A DNA stretch of 64,000 nucleotides. Origin: an uncultured Gemmiger sp. (GTDB lineage Bacteria; Bacillota; Clostridia; Oscillospirales; Ruminococcaceae). The stretch spans positions 1 to 64,000 of the forward strand of contig CANRCB010000006.1 in NCBI GenBank assembly GCA_947629015.1, in the 5' to 3' direction. A program made the translations under genes and the position numbers. Of this stretch, positions 26,401 through 36,421 are shown one piece after another. Below the pieces are notes generated by a model. The model did not search any database. It was not told the origin of the DNA and saw nothing but the letters and a program-made list of their open reading frames with translations. How positions within the stretch are numbered: the stretch's first letter is position 1; each line of letters starts with the position of its first letter.

Positions 26401-26929
26401 CGATCTCGCCGCGCACCGAAAACTGCCCGGGGCCGTCCACCTGCTCGCGCCGGGTGTAGCCGGCGTCCAGCAAAAGGGCGGTGAGCTCCGCGCGCGGCAG
26501 CGTATCGCCGGGGCGCAGGGTGCGGGTGTTGGCGAGGAAATCGGCGCGCGGGACGGTGTACTGGGTCAGCGCTTCGGCCCCCGCGCAGACGGCTTTCAGC
26601 CGGCCGCCGGCAAGGTCGCCCAACACCGCAAGGCGGCGGTACTCATACTCGCGCGCGGTGCTCTCGATGGGGCGCAGCACATAGTCCCGCGCCGGGAAGA
26701 CGGCGGCGGCCACCCCGAGGGTGTTGAGGTCGGCGGCAAAGCGGGTGGCCTCGGCCTCGGTGGGGGTGACGATGCACAGCGGCTTTTGCGCCCCTTCGCA
26801 CAATGCGGCGTACATCTGCGCGCGCCCGGCGGCCGGCAGCCCGAACAAGGCCGCCGCGCCGGGTGCGGCGAGCGCGGCAGCCAGTGTTTTGTATTCTTCG
26901 GTTTGGGCAAGAAGTTGGGTAAAGAGCAT
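23453..26929 (-). CDS. mfd: Transcription-repair coupling factor Mfd
   Basis: Removes RNA polymerase stalled at lesions and recruits UvrA. The 1158-aa product has the UvrB-like N-terminal module, the RNAP-interacting domain (about residue 470 on: GDLVVHQNHGIGRYAGIRRM, VPVTQLDLLSRY), and a RecG-like translocase. The translocase has Walker A GDVGVGKTEVALRAAF, the DEEQ box VIVDEEQRFG, and motif SATPIPRTLNMALSGIRDMS. A C-terminal TRCF domain follows. I used ATG 26929 with TGAGG upstream; a TTG four codons earlier is possible. Part of glmU-like, pth, DUF1349, mfd, pcp. Confidence 0.97.
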   Translation of the reverse strand: MLFTQLLAQTEEYKTLAAALAAPGAAALFGLPAAGRAQMYAALCEGAQKPLCIVTPTEAEATRFAADLNTLGVAAAVFPARDYVLRPIESTAREYEYRRLAVLGDLAGGRLKAVCAGAEALTQYTVPRADFLANTRTLRPGDTLPRAELTALLLDAGYTRREQVDGPGQFSVRGEIVDIYAPDMKNPARIEFWGDEIDTLNAFDLTTQRREERLEKVYISPAREVLFGAPAATADALRAFLAKQRGRRKAALAACMERDLQLLDAGVPPVGLDKYLAVRYPAPATLLDHIDAPLLILEEPASLKEELRACAFRRGEELKALLEEGVLAAGLEALYTDAAWLWGLPARYPTLCAENFARSLPDIRLKELVNAPAHSLPAWGGEFSALLEDLRPLCAAGMAVTVLAGTARAARGLAADLREALPGIPVTTDAAFAPAPGQKAAVQVLAGHLSGGCSFPFAGYALLTGRAYAEDAAQTKRRGRKAKDALGSLSEITPGDLVVHQNHGIGRYAGIRRMEMQGVTKDYLRIEYDKKDVLYVPVTQLDLLSRYTAPGGDAGAENVKLSRLGGTEWAKTRSRVRAAASQMAKELIELYARRRQARGHAFPPDDTWQAEFEQRFAYEETPDQLTSAAEVKHDMEQPWPMDRLLCGDVGVGKTEVALRAAFKCVLGGKQCAILAPTTLLAWQHYNTVLARMGGYPVKVGLLSRYRSAKEQKQTLRGLKDGTVDIVIGTHRLLSGDVCFKDLGLVIVDEEQRFGVKHKEKLKENFIGVDILTLSATPIPRTLNMALSGIRDMSTIEQPPVERQPVETYVLEYDPGIIAAALRKELARGGQVYYLHNRVETIEECALRVRSMVPDARIGIAHGKMKEEEISTAWQQLLDGETDILVCTTLIETGVDVRNCNTLIIENADRMGLAQLYQIRGRVGRSARKAYAYFTFQRDKVLTEVAAKRLSAIREFTAFGSGFRIAMRDLQIRGAGSLLGHSQHGHMEAVGYEMYVKLLGQAVAAARGETPPPDKSDCLVDITVDAFLPEEYIASPAQRIEAYKRIAAIETAEDAADVLDELIDRYGDPPKSVQGLVDVSLIRVVAARAGIVEINQRGDTLLLYSDAVRPQQLGPLMDALPGRVLYSAMGRPYISVRVAKGEDPLVILRTAVQALPAGA

Positions 26930-26957
26930 AAACAGCCTCAAAAACAGGGACGGGCGG

Positions 26958-27563
26958 TCAGGTCTTGTCCGGCGGTTGGCCGTCGTGCGCGGGCCACCGG
27001 CATTCCGTCACGTCCATACCGGTAAAGACCGCTTTGAAAGAGGAATCCTCCGGGCTGCAGGCGTACACGCCAAAGCGCACCGCGCCGGCGCCCTCCCACA
27101 GATGGCATACCCGCATCTGGGAAAAGCGGACGCCGTCCTCCGAGCATTCCAGGCAAAAATCATCCTCGCGGCGGCTCAGGCGGTACCACATGCTCTTGAC
27201 GGAGGCCGGGATGACGGTGGTGGCCCAGTCGGAATAGCCGTGGTTGGTCACGACGCTGCCAAGGTGCTGGTACGCCGCGTTTTCGTATTCGATGGAGGCT
27301 TTGAGCCAGTTTCCGCTGTCGAGGTACAGCACCACGCCGCACTGGTCAAAGCGGTGTTTTGTGTCAAACTCCGTTTTTACGGTAAAGGAAAAATAGCGCT
27401 CGTCCGTTTGCATCTGCAAGATCGGGGCGTTGTCGTTTTGGAAATGGTAGTAGGTTCGCTGCCACAGGTCGGTATGCGGCTTCGTCACCACCTCGATCCG
27501 GCCGGCGCCGAGCGTGCAGGCCAGCGGTTCCCGCGTCCATTCGAGTTTTGCAACGTCAAACAT
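26958..27563 (-). CDS. DUF1349 domain protein
   Basis: A 201-aa single-domain protein of the DUF1349 family, a concanavalin-like beta-sandwich. Typical features are DLWQRTYYHFQNDNAPIL, FSFTVKTEFDTKHRFDQCGV, DSGNWLKASIEYEN and the ending VRFGVYACSPEDSSFKAVF. No signal peptide. Start ATG 27563 with AAAGGGAAA upstream; the longer frame reads back into pth. It lies 25 bp after pth and 28 bp before mfd. Biochemical role unknown; a carbohydrate-binding-like fold is family knowledge, not shown here. Confidence 0.82.
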   Translation of the reverse strand: MFDVAKLEWTREPLACTLGAGRIEVVTKPHTDLWQRTYYHFQNDNAPILQMQTDERYFSFTVKTEFDTKHRFDQCGVVLYLDSGNWLKASIEYENAAYQHLGSVVTNHGYSDWATTVIPASVKSMWYRLSRREDDFCLECSEDGVRFSQMRVCHLWEGAGAVRFGVYACSPEDSSFKAVFTGMDVTECRWPAHDGQPPDKT

Positions 27564-27588
27564 ATTTCCCTTTCCCCTTTTTTGCGTT

Positions 27589-28191
27589 TCAGCCGTTGAA
27601 GCGGTTCTGCGCTTCGGGCAGTTGGCCGGCAAGGATGAGCCGGCAGGCGGCCTCGATATCCCCGTGGCGGGCCGCCACGGCTTTGGCCGCCTCGGGCGGG
27701 AATTTGGAGAGCACCCAGTTGGCAAGGTCATATTCGGGGTTCGGCTTGGCCCCCACGCCGATGCGCAGGCGGGGGAAATCCTCGCTGCCAAGGTGTTGGA
27801 TGATGCTTTTCAAGCCGTTGTGCCCGCCGGCGGAGCCGCACGCCCGGATGCGGATGTGCCCCGGCTCCTGCGTGATGTCGTCACACAGCACGAGCACCCG
27901 CTGCGGCGGCAATTTGTAAAACGCCGCCGCCGGGCCCACGCACCGGCCGGAATCGTTCATATAGGTCAGCGGCTTTACCAGCAGCACCTTGCGCCCGTCC
28001 ACGCGGGCAAGGCCGTACAGCCCCGTCCATTTGCTTTTGTTGACGGCGCAGCCCCACGCTTCGGCCAGGTGGTCCAGCGCCGCAAAGCCGGCGTTGTGGC
28101 GCGTGCCGTTGTATTTGGCGTCCGGGTTGCCCAGGCCGACGATGGCCCAGTCCGCCCCGGCGCCCGCTTTGCCAAGTCCAAGCAGGCCCAT
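27589..28191 (-). CDS. pth: Peptidyl-tRNA hydrolase
   Basis: Recycles tRNA by cleaving peptidyl-tRNA. The 200-aa product has the bacterial Pth signature IVGLGNPDAKYNGTRHNAGF with the catalytic His, then LVKPLTYMNDSG, VLCDDITQEPGHIRIRACGS and GGHNGLKSIIQHLG. The ATG directly follows the stop of the GlmU-like gene. That arrangement recalls the common Firmicute neighbourhood glmU-prs-pth, here reduced. Confidence 0.95.
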   Translation of the reverse strand: MGLLGLGKAGAGADWAIVGLGNPDAKYNGTRHNAGFAALDHLAEAWGCAVNKSKWTGLYGLARVDGRKVLLVKPLTYMNDSGRCVGPAAAFYKLPPQRVLVLCDDITQEPGHIRIRACGSAGGHNGLKSIIQHLGSEDFPRLRIGVGAKPNPEYDLANWVLSKFPPEAAKAVAARHGDIEAACRLILAGQLPEAQNRFNG

Positions 28192-28923
28192 TTACTGTCC
28201 TTCCTGTTCCGCTTCCAGCTTTTTCTTTTTTTCGGTGTATTTTTGCAGCTTTTTCGTCCCCCAGCCGGGGATGTTCACCTGCTTGCCGCGCTCGATGGCC
28301 AGGGCGCCGGCCGGCACATCCTGCCCGACGGTGGAGCCGGCGGCCGTGAAGGCGCCGTCCCCCACCGTGACGGGGGCGACAAGGTTGGTGTTGCAGCCGA
28401 TGAAGGCGTAATCCCCGATGACGGTCTTGTACTTGCCCTCGCCGTCATAGTTGCAGGTGACGGTGCCGCAGCCGAAGTTGCAGTATTTGCCCACCTCGGC
28501 GTCGCCGATATAGGTCAGGTGGCTGACAGTGCTGCCCCTGGCGAAATGCGCGTTTTTCGTCTCGACATAGGCGCCGAGATGCACGCCCGCGCCGGTGACG
28601 GTGCCCTCCCGCACGTGGGCGTAGGGCCCGATGCGGTTGCCGGGGCCCAGCGTGGAGCGGTAGCACTGGCTGGCGTTTACCGTGGTGTTTTGCCCCACCG
28701 CGGTGTCCTCCAGCAGGGTGTTGGGCCCGATGACGCACCCGGCGGCGACGGTGGTGTGCCCGCGCAGGATGCACCCCGGCAGGATGACGGCGCCGGGGGC
28801 TATCTCCGCCTCGGGGTCGATATACACGGCGTCGGAGAGGAACTCCACCCCGTTTGCAAGGTGCTTTTTGAAGGTCTCGGCGTACTGCTTTTGCGCCGCA
28901 AAAAATTTTTCGCTGGCTGTCAT
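28192..28923 (-). CDS. Stand-alone GlmU C-terminal acetyltransferase domain
   Basis: A 243-aa left-handed beta-helix protein matching only the second half of GlmU, the glucosamine-1-phosphate N-acetyltransferase. The uridylyltransferase half is absent. Residues expected for acetyl transfer are present: Arg105, Lys123, His135 and Tyr138 in SHLTYIGD, Asn149, then GTVTCNYDG and LVAPVTVGDGAFTAAGSTV. Start ATG has GGGAGG 7 bases upstream, and the N-terminal 30 residues form a helix like the GlmU linker. So it is probably active rather than a fragment. A separate uridylyltransferase would be needed for UDP-GlcNAc. Confidence 0.85.
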   Translation of the reverse strand: MTASEKFFAAQKQYAETFKKHLANGVEFLSDAVYIDPEAEIAPGAVILPGCILRGHTTVAAGCVIGPNTLLEDTAVGQNTTVNASQCYRSTLGPGNRIGPYAHVREGTVTGAGVHLGAYVETKNAHFARGSTVSHLTYIGDAEVGKYCNFGCGTVTCNYDGEGKYKTVIGDYAFIGCNTNLVAPVTVGDGAFTAAGSTVGQDVPAGALAIERGKQVNIPGWGTKKLQKYTEKKKKLEAEQEGQ

Positions 28924-28997
28924 GGAAGGGCCTCCCGATCTTGTGGCATGGGCGGGCGGCGGCGGTTTTGGCGGCGGCCGCCTCCCGCCCCAGTATA

Positions 28998-29026
28998 ATA
29001 CTACTCTGTTTTTGGGCAAATTGCAA
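28998..29026 (-). promoter_or_regulatory. Candidate promoter of the GlmU-like operon
   Basis: Minus strand TTGCAA (29021-29026), 17 bp, TAGTAT (28998-29003). An overlapping alternative uses TATACT with a poorer -35. Confidence 0.5.
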
Positions 29027-29111
29027 TCCTTGCAGCGCGCACAAGGGCGCAAATTCGGTAAAAAGAAAGAGGCATTTTTTTGCAATTTGGCTGGAAATCC
29101 CTGCCGGGCTC

Positions 29112-29120
29112 TGGTATAAT
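29112..29120 (+). promoter_or_regulatory. Extended -10 promoter of ppdK
   Basis: TGGTATAAT: TG motif plus consensus TATAAT (29115-29120), with no good -35. About 80 bases upstream of the ppdK start. Confidence 0.65.
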
Positions 29121-29198
29121 ACTGGGTGCGAAATCCATCAGTAAAAGACTGCGCGCGGAGCGCGCCCCGGAAGACGCGAAATTTTTGGAGGTAAGAGT

Positions 29199-31862
<2,664 letters not shown>

Positions 31863-31903
31863 AGCGCCGGTTTTTAGGGCGTAAACACCCAATAGCATGA
31901 CCG

Positions 31904-31931
31904 GGCGCCCCGCCGTATGGCGGGGCGCCCG
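31904..31931 (+). terminator. Hairpin downstream of ppdK
   Basis: Perfect 12-bp stem GGGCGCCCCGCC, GTAT, GGCGGGGCGCCC, 41 bases after the stop. Only a short T-run follows (GCTGTTTGATT). Confidence 0.65.
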
Positions 31932-31949
31932 CTGTTTGATTCAATTGCT

Positions 31950-31978
31950 TGAATTGCAAGACGCAAAATGCTATACTG
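31950..31978 (+). promoter_or_regulatory. Promoter of the GIY-YIG gene
   Basis: TTGAAT (31950-31955), 17 bp, TATACT (31973-31978), in AT-rich sequence that starts abruptly after the ppdK hairpin. Confidence 0.65.
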
Positions 31979-32034
31979 ATAAAAATACCCTGTCGCGTGA
32001 AGAAGCATAAATAGGATCGAAAGGATCATTTATC

Positions 32035-32727
32035 ATGAGCAGAGGAATCATATACATTATGGCGACGGCTGTGCCCGGCCTGATAAAAATCGGAAAGACC
32101 GGAAGCTCAAATTTTGAACAAAGGATGTATAATCTGGAGCACGATGGGTATCGGAATGTCACTGCATTGAAGCGTTCTTTTGCCATCGAGGTGGAGGATT
32201 ATGACGAAAAGGAAACGATGCTTCAAACTATTTTTGAAAAGAGCCGTGTGTCAGACACCGAGCTGTTTGCATTGGACATCAATATTGTAACGCAGCTGTT
32301 GTCTTCCTTTGACGGTGTGGTGATCTTCCCTAAGACGGAAACCAAAGCCGAAGTTTTTGGTGCAGCAGTGGATAACACAAAAGGCAAACTGCTTCCCAAC
32401 GGTACCTATGTGTTTCAACGTAAAAAGAAATCGGACAATAAGGTCGTCAAAGCGACCGCTATTATTAGTTACGGCAGATGGACATTGCTAAAAGGCAGTA
32501 TTCTTGGCATTACCGAAGATGCAGGCGTGCCCCAAAAGGCCAAAACCTTTCGGATGAGTATGCCCATAGATCGTAACGGAAAATTACTTGAAGATACTGA
32601 ACTCGGTGAATGTTCTCCCTCCTTCGCGGGGTCGATCGTCATGAATCAGTCTAATAACGGTTGGACCGACTGGAGGGATAAAGACGGTAATCCTGTAGAT
32701 ATATACAGAAAGAGGCGCGGCGATTGA
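32035..32727 (+). CDS. GIY-YIG (T5orf172-type) nuclease with DUF4357 domain
   Basis: A 230-aa protein. Residues 1 to about 85 look like a GIY-YIG superfamily domain of the T5orf172 branch (GIIYIMATAVPGLIKIGKTG, FEQRMYNLE, TELFALD). Residues from about 120 match DUF4357 (LPNGTYVFQRKKK, LLKGSILG, CSPSFAGSIVMNQSNNGWTDW). These modules occur in restriction, DNA-repair and phage-related nucleases. Codon use (AAA, GAA, ATA, TTA, AAT) and base composition are far more AT-rich than any neighbour, which points to recent transfer. AAAGGA lies 10 bases upstream of the ATG. The DNA target and partners are unknown; it is alone here. Confidence 0.75.
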   Translation: MSRGIIYIMATAVPGLIKIGKTGSSNFEQRMYNLEHDGYRNVTALKRSFAIEVEDYDEKETMLQTIFEKSRVSDTELFALDINIVTQLLSSFDGVVIFPKTETKAEVFGAAVDNTKGKLLPNGTYVFQRKKKSDNKVVKATAIISYGRWTLLKGSILGITEDAGVPQKAKTFRMSMPIDRNGKLLEDTELGECSPSFAGSIVMNQSNNGWTDWRDKDGNPVDIYRKRRGD

Positions 32728-32854
32728 AGAAAGAAATCATAGCAAACGGAAACACTATAAGGACAGTACGCATAGTACAACAGGGCGCCTTGCTTTTCGG
32801 CAGGGCGTCACTTTTTTGCTGGGCAGATTTTATACAAATAAGGCAACCGCCCTC

Positions 32855-32883
32855 TTGACAATATAGCACAAATCCCATATAAA
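32855..32883 (+). promoter_or_regulatory. Orphan consensus-like promoter
   Basis: TTGACA (32855-32860), 17 bp, TATAAA (32878-32883), reading towards a strong hairpin at 32889 with no gene in between. It may make a very short RNA or be a remnant. Confidence 0.5.
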
Positions 32884-32888
32884 CGCGT

Positions 32889-32919
32889 GCGCCCCGCCGG
32901 ACTTTGTCCGGCGGGGCGC
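32889..32919 (-). terminator. Palindromic hairpin after the Mrp-like operon (repeat family member)
   Basis: GCGCCCCGCCGGAC, TTT, GTCCGGCGGGGCGC: a perfect 14-bp stem 19 bases downstream of the operon's last stop. The same hairpin occurs twice more, at 42482-42514 and 42766-42798. No U-run, so termination is not assured. Confidence 0.6.
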
Positions 32920-32938
32920 TCCCCTTATGCAAACTCCC

Positions 32939-34924
32939 CTATTTCGTAAGCAGTATCACGATGAGGTATCCCATCGCCGCGCAAAAGCCGAGGCCGAACA
33001 GCAGCAGCGAGTAGGACACACTGCCAAAAATGCGCTGGAGCGTGTAGCTGCGGCGCACGTGCGGCGTGAAATCGCCGGGGGCGAAATCGGCCTCATTGCG
33101 CGGCGAGATGGGCCGCGGGCGCAGCAGCGTCAGGCGCAGCAGCCGCAACGTCCACTCGGTCAGGTTGTCCAGCACACGGCAGACGAGCGCCCCCGCAAAG
33201 GGCAGCAGCTTTTCGATGACAGGGCGGTAAATAAGCTCCTCGAGATCCAGCCATTTGGGCCAGCAGTCCACATAGCGCTTGATGCCGTCGGCATCCTGCC
33301 GCATGAGGACGGTGCGGATAAAGAGCAGATACACCGCCGCGCCGATGGCCAGCGAGATGGCCGCGCCGCGCAGGTTGGTGAGCGAGAACCACGCGACGGC
33401 GTGCTCCGGGTCGCTGCCGTTCATAAAACCCTGCATGAGCCGCGCCATGCGGCCCATGACGGCATCCGGCGCAAGGCCCATCACCGGCAGTGTGAAGGCG
33501 GGGATGGCGATGGCCAGGGCCGACGGCCAACGCATATAGGATCGTTTCGGCCCGGCGGCGGGGGTGTTGGGCTTCTCGATAAAAATGGCCACGAACAGCT
33601 TGGTCATATAAGCCGCCGTCAGGCCGCCGGAAAACAGGAACAGCCACTCCACCGCGTGATAAAGCCCAACCGGCGCACCGGTTTGTGCCGCCAATTCGAT
33701 ATACTCGACGATGGCCTCGTGCAGCAGCGTCTTGCTGATATAGCCGCTGCCCAGCGGAACGCCGGCCAACCCCAGCGCGCCCAGCAAAAAGCAGACGGCC
33801 AGCAGCGGCTTGCCCCGGCCCCAGCCGCGGAGTTTGTTCAGATCCAGCGTGCGGCAGTTCATGTACACCGCTCCGGCGCAGAGGAACAGCACCAGCTTGA
33901 GCAGCGAATGGTTGACCATATGCAGCCCGGTACCCCAGACGGCCAGCGCGTGCCCGGCCCCGAGAAGGCCCTGCATGCCAACGCCGACCAGAATGAAGCC
34001 GATCTGCGACATTGACGAGCAGGCCAGCGTGCGCTTGAGGTCGACGGAAAACACCGCCAGCACCGCGCCCAGCACCATCGTCACGGTGCCCAGGCACAAA
34101 ATCACATTGCCCCATGCCGCGTCGTGCAGGAACACCCGCCCCGTCAGCACCAGGACGCCGAACACACCGGCTTTGGTCAGGATGCCGGAGAGCAGCGCCG
34201 AGGCGGGCGCCGGGGCCACCGGGTGGGCCTTGGGCAGCCAGATATGCAGCGGGAACATACCTGCCTTGGCGCCAAAGCCGAACAAAATCAGCGCGCCGGG
34301 CAGGTAGAGGGGCGTTTTATCGGGCAGGGCCGCGGCCGCGGCGGTGAGGGCATCAAAATCGAGCGTGCCGAGCCGGGCATCGAGCAAAAACAGCCCCATC
34401 AACATCACCATGCCGCCGAGCACGGCCACCGCGATGTAGGTCTCGCCCGCGCGCAGAGCGGCGGGGCTTTCCTCCTGCACCACCATCACATAGCTTGTGA
34501 AGGACATGACCTCGAAAAAGACGAAGGCGGTGAAAAAGTCGTTGGACAGGAACACCCCGATGGTGGCCCCGCAGGTGAGCAGGGTGAAGAAATAATAGCG
34601 GCTGCGATGGCTTTCATGGCCGAGGTATTCCCGCGCAAAGGCCGTCGTCATCATCCACATGAAGGCGGCGATGCAGGCGTACAGCGCCCGGAAGCCGTCC
34701 GCTTTGAAGCTCAGCCCGCGGCCGCACACGCCAGGAATGGCAAGGGTAAACTCCGCCCCGCCGGCAACGCCCCCCAGAAGGAGCGCGCAGGCGGCAAAGG
34801 CCGCGATGCCTGCCGCGCAGGCGACGCCGTCCCGCGCCGCCGCGCTGCGGCGGCCGGCCAGAATGGCAGCACAGGCCAACCCCATGGGCAGGAAGATGGG
34901 AACGAGAAGAATCTGATTCAACAT
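32939..34924 (-). CDS. NuoL/MrpA-like antiporter subunit (fourth copy), 661 aa
   Basis: Polytopic membrane protein of the complex I/Mrp ion-pumping family. It keeps the TM5 Glu (VFFEVMSFTSY) and the TM7 Lys region GAKAGMFPLHIWLPKAH, then SALLSGILTKAGVFGVLVL. It is the longest of the four copies. A C-terminal extension after about residue 480 (WPKWLDLEELIYRPVIEKLL, further helices) may be the lateral helix seen in NuoL/MrpA. Start ATG 34924 with AAGGGGGG upstream; the longer frame to 35779 is antisense noise. Last gene of the operon. Confidence 0.85.
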   Translation of the reverse strand: MLNQILLVPIFLPMGLACAAILAGRRSAAARDGVACAAGIAAFAACALLLGGVAGGAEFTLAIPGVCGRGLSFKADGFRALYACIAAFMWMMTTAFAREYLGHESHRSRYYFFTLLTCGATIGVFLSNDFFTAFVFFEVMSFTSYVMVVQEESPAALRAGETYIAVAVLGGMVMLMGLFLLDARLGTLDFDALTAAAAALPDKTPLYLPGALILFGFGAKAGMFPLHIWLPKAHPVAPAPASALLSGILTKAGVFGVLVLTGRVFLHDAAWGNVILCLGTVTMVLGAVLAVFSVDLKRTLACSSMSQIGFILVGVGMQGLLGAGHALAVWGTGLHMVNHSLLKLVLFLCAGAVYMNCRTLDLNKLRGWGRGKPLLAVCFLLGALGLAGVPLGSGYISKTLLHEAIVEYIELAAQTGAPVGLYHAVEWLFLFSGGLTAAYMTKLFVAIFIEKPNTPAAGPKRSYMRWPSALAIAIPAFTLPVMGLAPDAVMGRMARLMQGFMNGSDPEHAVAWFSLTNLRGAAISLAIGAAVYLLFIRTVLMRQDADGIKRYVDCWPKWLDLEELIYRPVIEKLLPFAGALVCRVLDNLTEWTLRLLRLTLLRPRPISPRNEADFAPGDFTPHVRRSYTLQRIFGSVSYSLLLFGLGFCAAMGYLIVILLTK

Positions 34925-34938
34925 GACCCGCACCCCCC

Positions 34939-36408
34939 TTACAGCCGGCCCGCGGCGATGCGGGCGAGCAGCGCCAGCAGCCCGCGCGAACCGACGCCCA
35001 GCGCCAGCATGGCGGCCATCAAAACGAAGAACGGCACCTTCATATAGAGGCCCGGATCCTGCGCCTGCGCGAGGCCGTTCTCCCCCACCCCCTTTGGCGG
35101 GAAGAAGGCATCGACAAGCGGGGTATAGAGATAGGCGGCGGTGAGGAAGGCCGAGACGAGCAGTGCCGCTACGCCCAGCAGCGGCAGTGTGCCGCCCGCG
35201 TCCATAGCCGCCGTGGCCAGCGTCCACTTGCTGAGGAAGCCGGGCAGCAGCGGTGTGCCCGCCAGCGCCGTGCCGCCCACGGCGAAAGCGGCAAAGGTCA
35301 CCGGCATATAGCGGCCCAAACCGGCCAGTTCCGGCACATACTGCCGCTGGGTCTTGTACATAATGGCCCCGGCGCAGAAAAAGAGCGTTATCTTCATCAC
35401 GCCGTGGAACACCATGTGGGCCAGCGCCCCGGTCAGACCCGCCGGCGTCATCAGCGTGACGCCGAACAGGATGTAGCTCAGGTTGCTGACGGTGGAATAA
35501 GCCAGCCGGCGCTTGAGGTGCGGCTCCCGCAGGGCCATGGCGGAGCCGAAAACGATGGTAAAAACGGCAAAGCCCATGGCTGTCTGCTGTGCCCATGTGC
35601 CGGCCAGCACAGCGGGGCCGAAACAATAAAAGGTCACCCGCATGACGGCAAAGGCGCCGGCCTTGACAACGGCCACGGCGTGCAGCAGCGCCGTGACCGG
35701 CGTGGGGGCAACGCCGGCGGCGGGCAGCCAGCCGTGGAACGGGAACACCGCCGCCTTGACGCCAAAGCCGAAGAAGCACAAGAGATACGCCGCCAAAACG
35801 AGCGTCCTGCGGTTCCCATCGGCCGACATGAAGCCGCCGTAGACGAAACGCAGGGTCGGGTCGCCGAGGCCGTAGAGCACCATCAGGCCCAGGAAGGCAC
35901 AGGCCGCGCCGCCGATGGAGTAAGTCAGGTATTTCATGCCCGCCTTGACCGAGCGCACATCGCGGGAATGCATGACCAGCGGCAGCGTGACCAGCGTGAG
36001 CAGCTCATAAAAAAGGTAGAGGGTGAGCAGGTTGTCGCTCATGGCGATGCCGAGGGTGACGCCGTAGCTCATGGTGTAAAAGGCGAAGAAGCGGTCGTCC
36101 CCGCTCTCATGCTTGATGTATTCAAACGCATAGAGCGACGCCAGCGGCCAGAGGAAAGCCACCAGCCCCGCGAAGGCGGCCGAAAGGCCGTCCATGCGCA
36201 GGGCGATCTCCAATGTCGCCGTCAGCGGGATAAGGCGCAGCGTACCCACCGGGCAATGCAGCAACAGGGCCAGCACCGCCAGCGAGGTGGCGCCGACGGC
36301 GGCGGACACATACATCTCCCGCTGCCGCCGCTGTTGGAAGTGGAACAGCGGCAGCACCGCACCGGCGAGCAGGGGCAGGAGCACCGCGAACAGCATCAAA
36401 AATTTCAT
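34939..36408 (-). CDS. NuoM/MrpD-like antiporter subunit (third copy)
   Basis: A 489-aa membrane protein with about 14 predicted helices. Key family residues are kept: Glu in LFYELLTLVTL, Lys in FFGFGVKAAVFPFHGWLPAAG, and Lys in HAVAVVKAGAFAVMRV. RLAYSTVSNLSYILFGV is the conserved loop-helix of the family. GGGAGGCG lies upstream of ATG 36408. It lies 13 bp after the second copy and 14 bp before the fourth, with no intervening promoter, so it belongs to the same transcript. Confidence 0.86.
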   Translation of the reverse strand: MKFLMLFAVLLPLLAGAVLPLFHFQQRRQREMYVSAAVGATSLAVLALLLHCPVGTLRLIPLTATLEIALRMDGLSAAFAGLVAFLWPLASLYAFEYIKHESGDDRFFAFYTMSYGVTLGIAMSDNLLTLYLFYELLTLVTLPLVMHSRDVRSVKAGMKYLTYSIGGAACAFLGLMVLYGLGDPTLRFVYGGFMSADGNRRTLVLAAYLLCFFGFGVKAAVFPFHGWLPAAGVAPTPVTALLHAVAVVKAGAFAVMRVTFYCFGPAVLAGTWAQQTAMGFAVFTIVFGSAMALREPHLKRRLAYSTVSNLSYILFGVTLMTPAGLTGALAHMVFHGVMKITLFFCAGAIMYKTQRQYVPELAGLGRYMPVTFAAFAVGGTALAGTPLLPGFLSKWTLATAAMDAGGTLPLLGVAALLVSAFLTAAYLYTPLVDAFFPPKGVGENGLAQAQDPGLYMKVPFFVLMAAMLALGVGSRGLLALLARIAAGRL

Positions 36409-36421
36409 GGTACGCCTCCCT

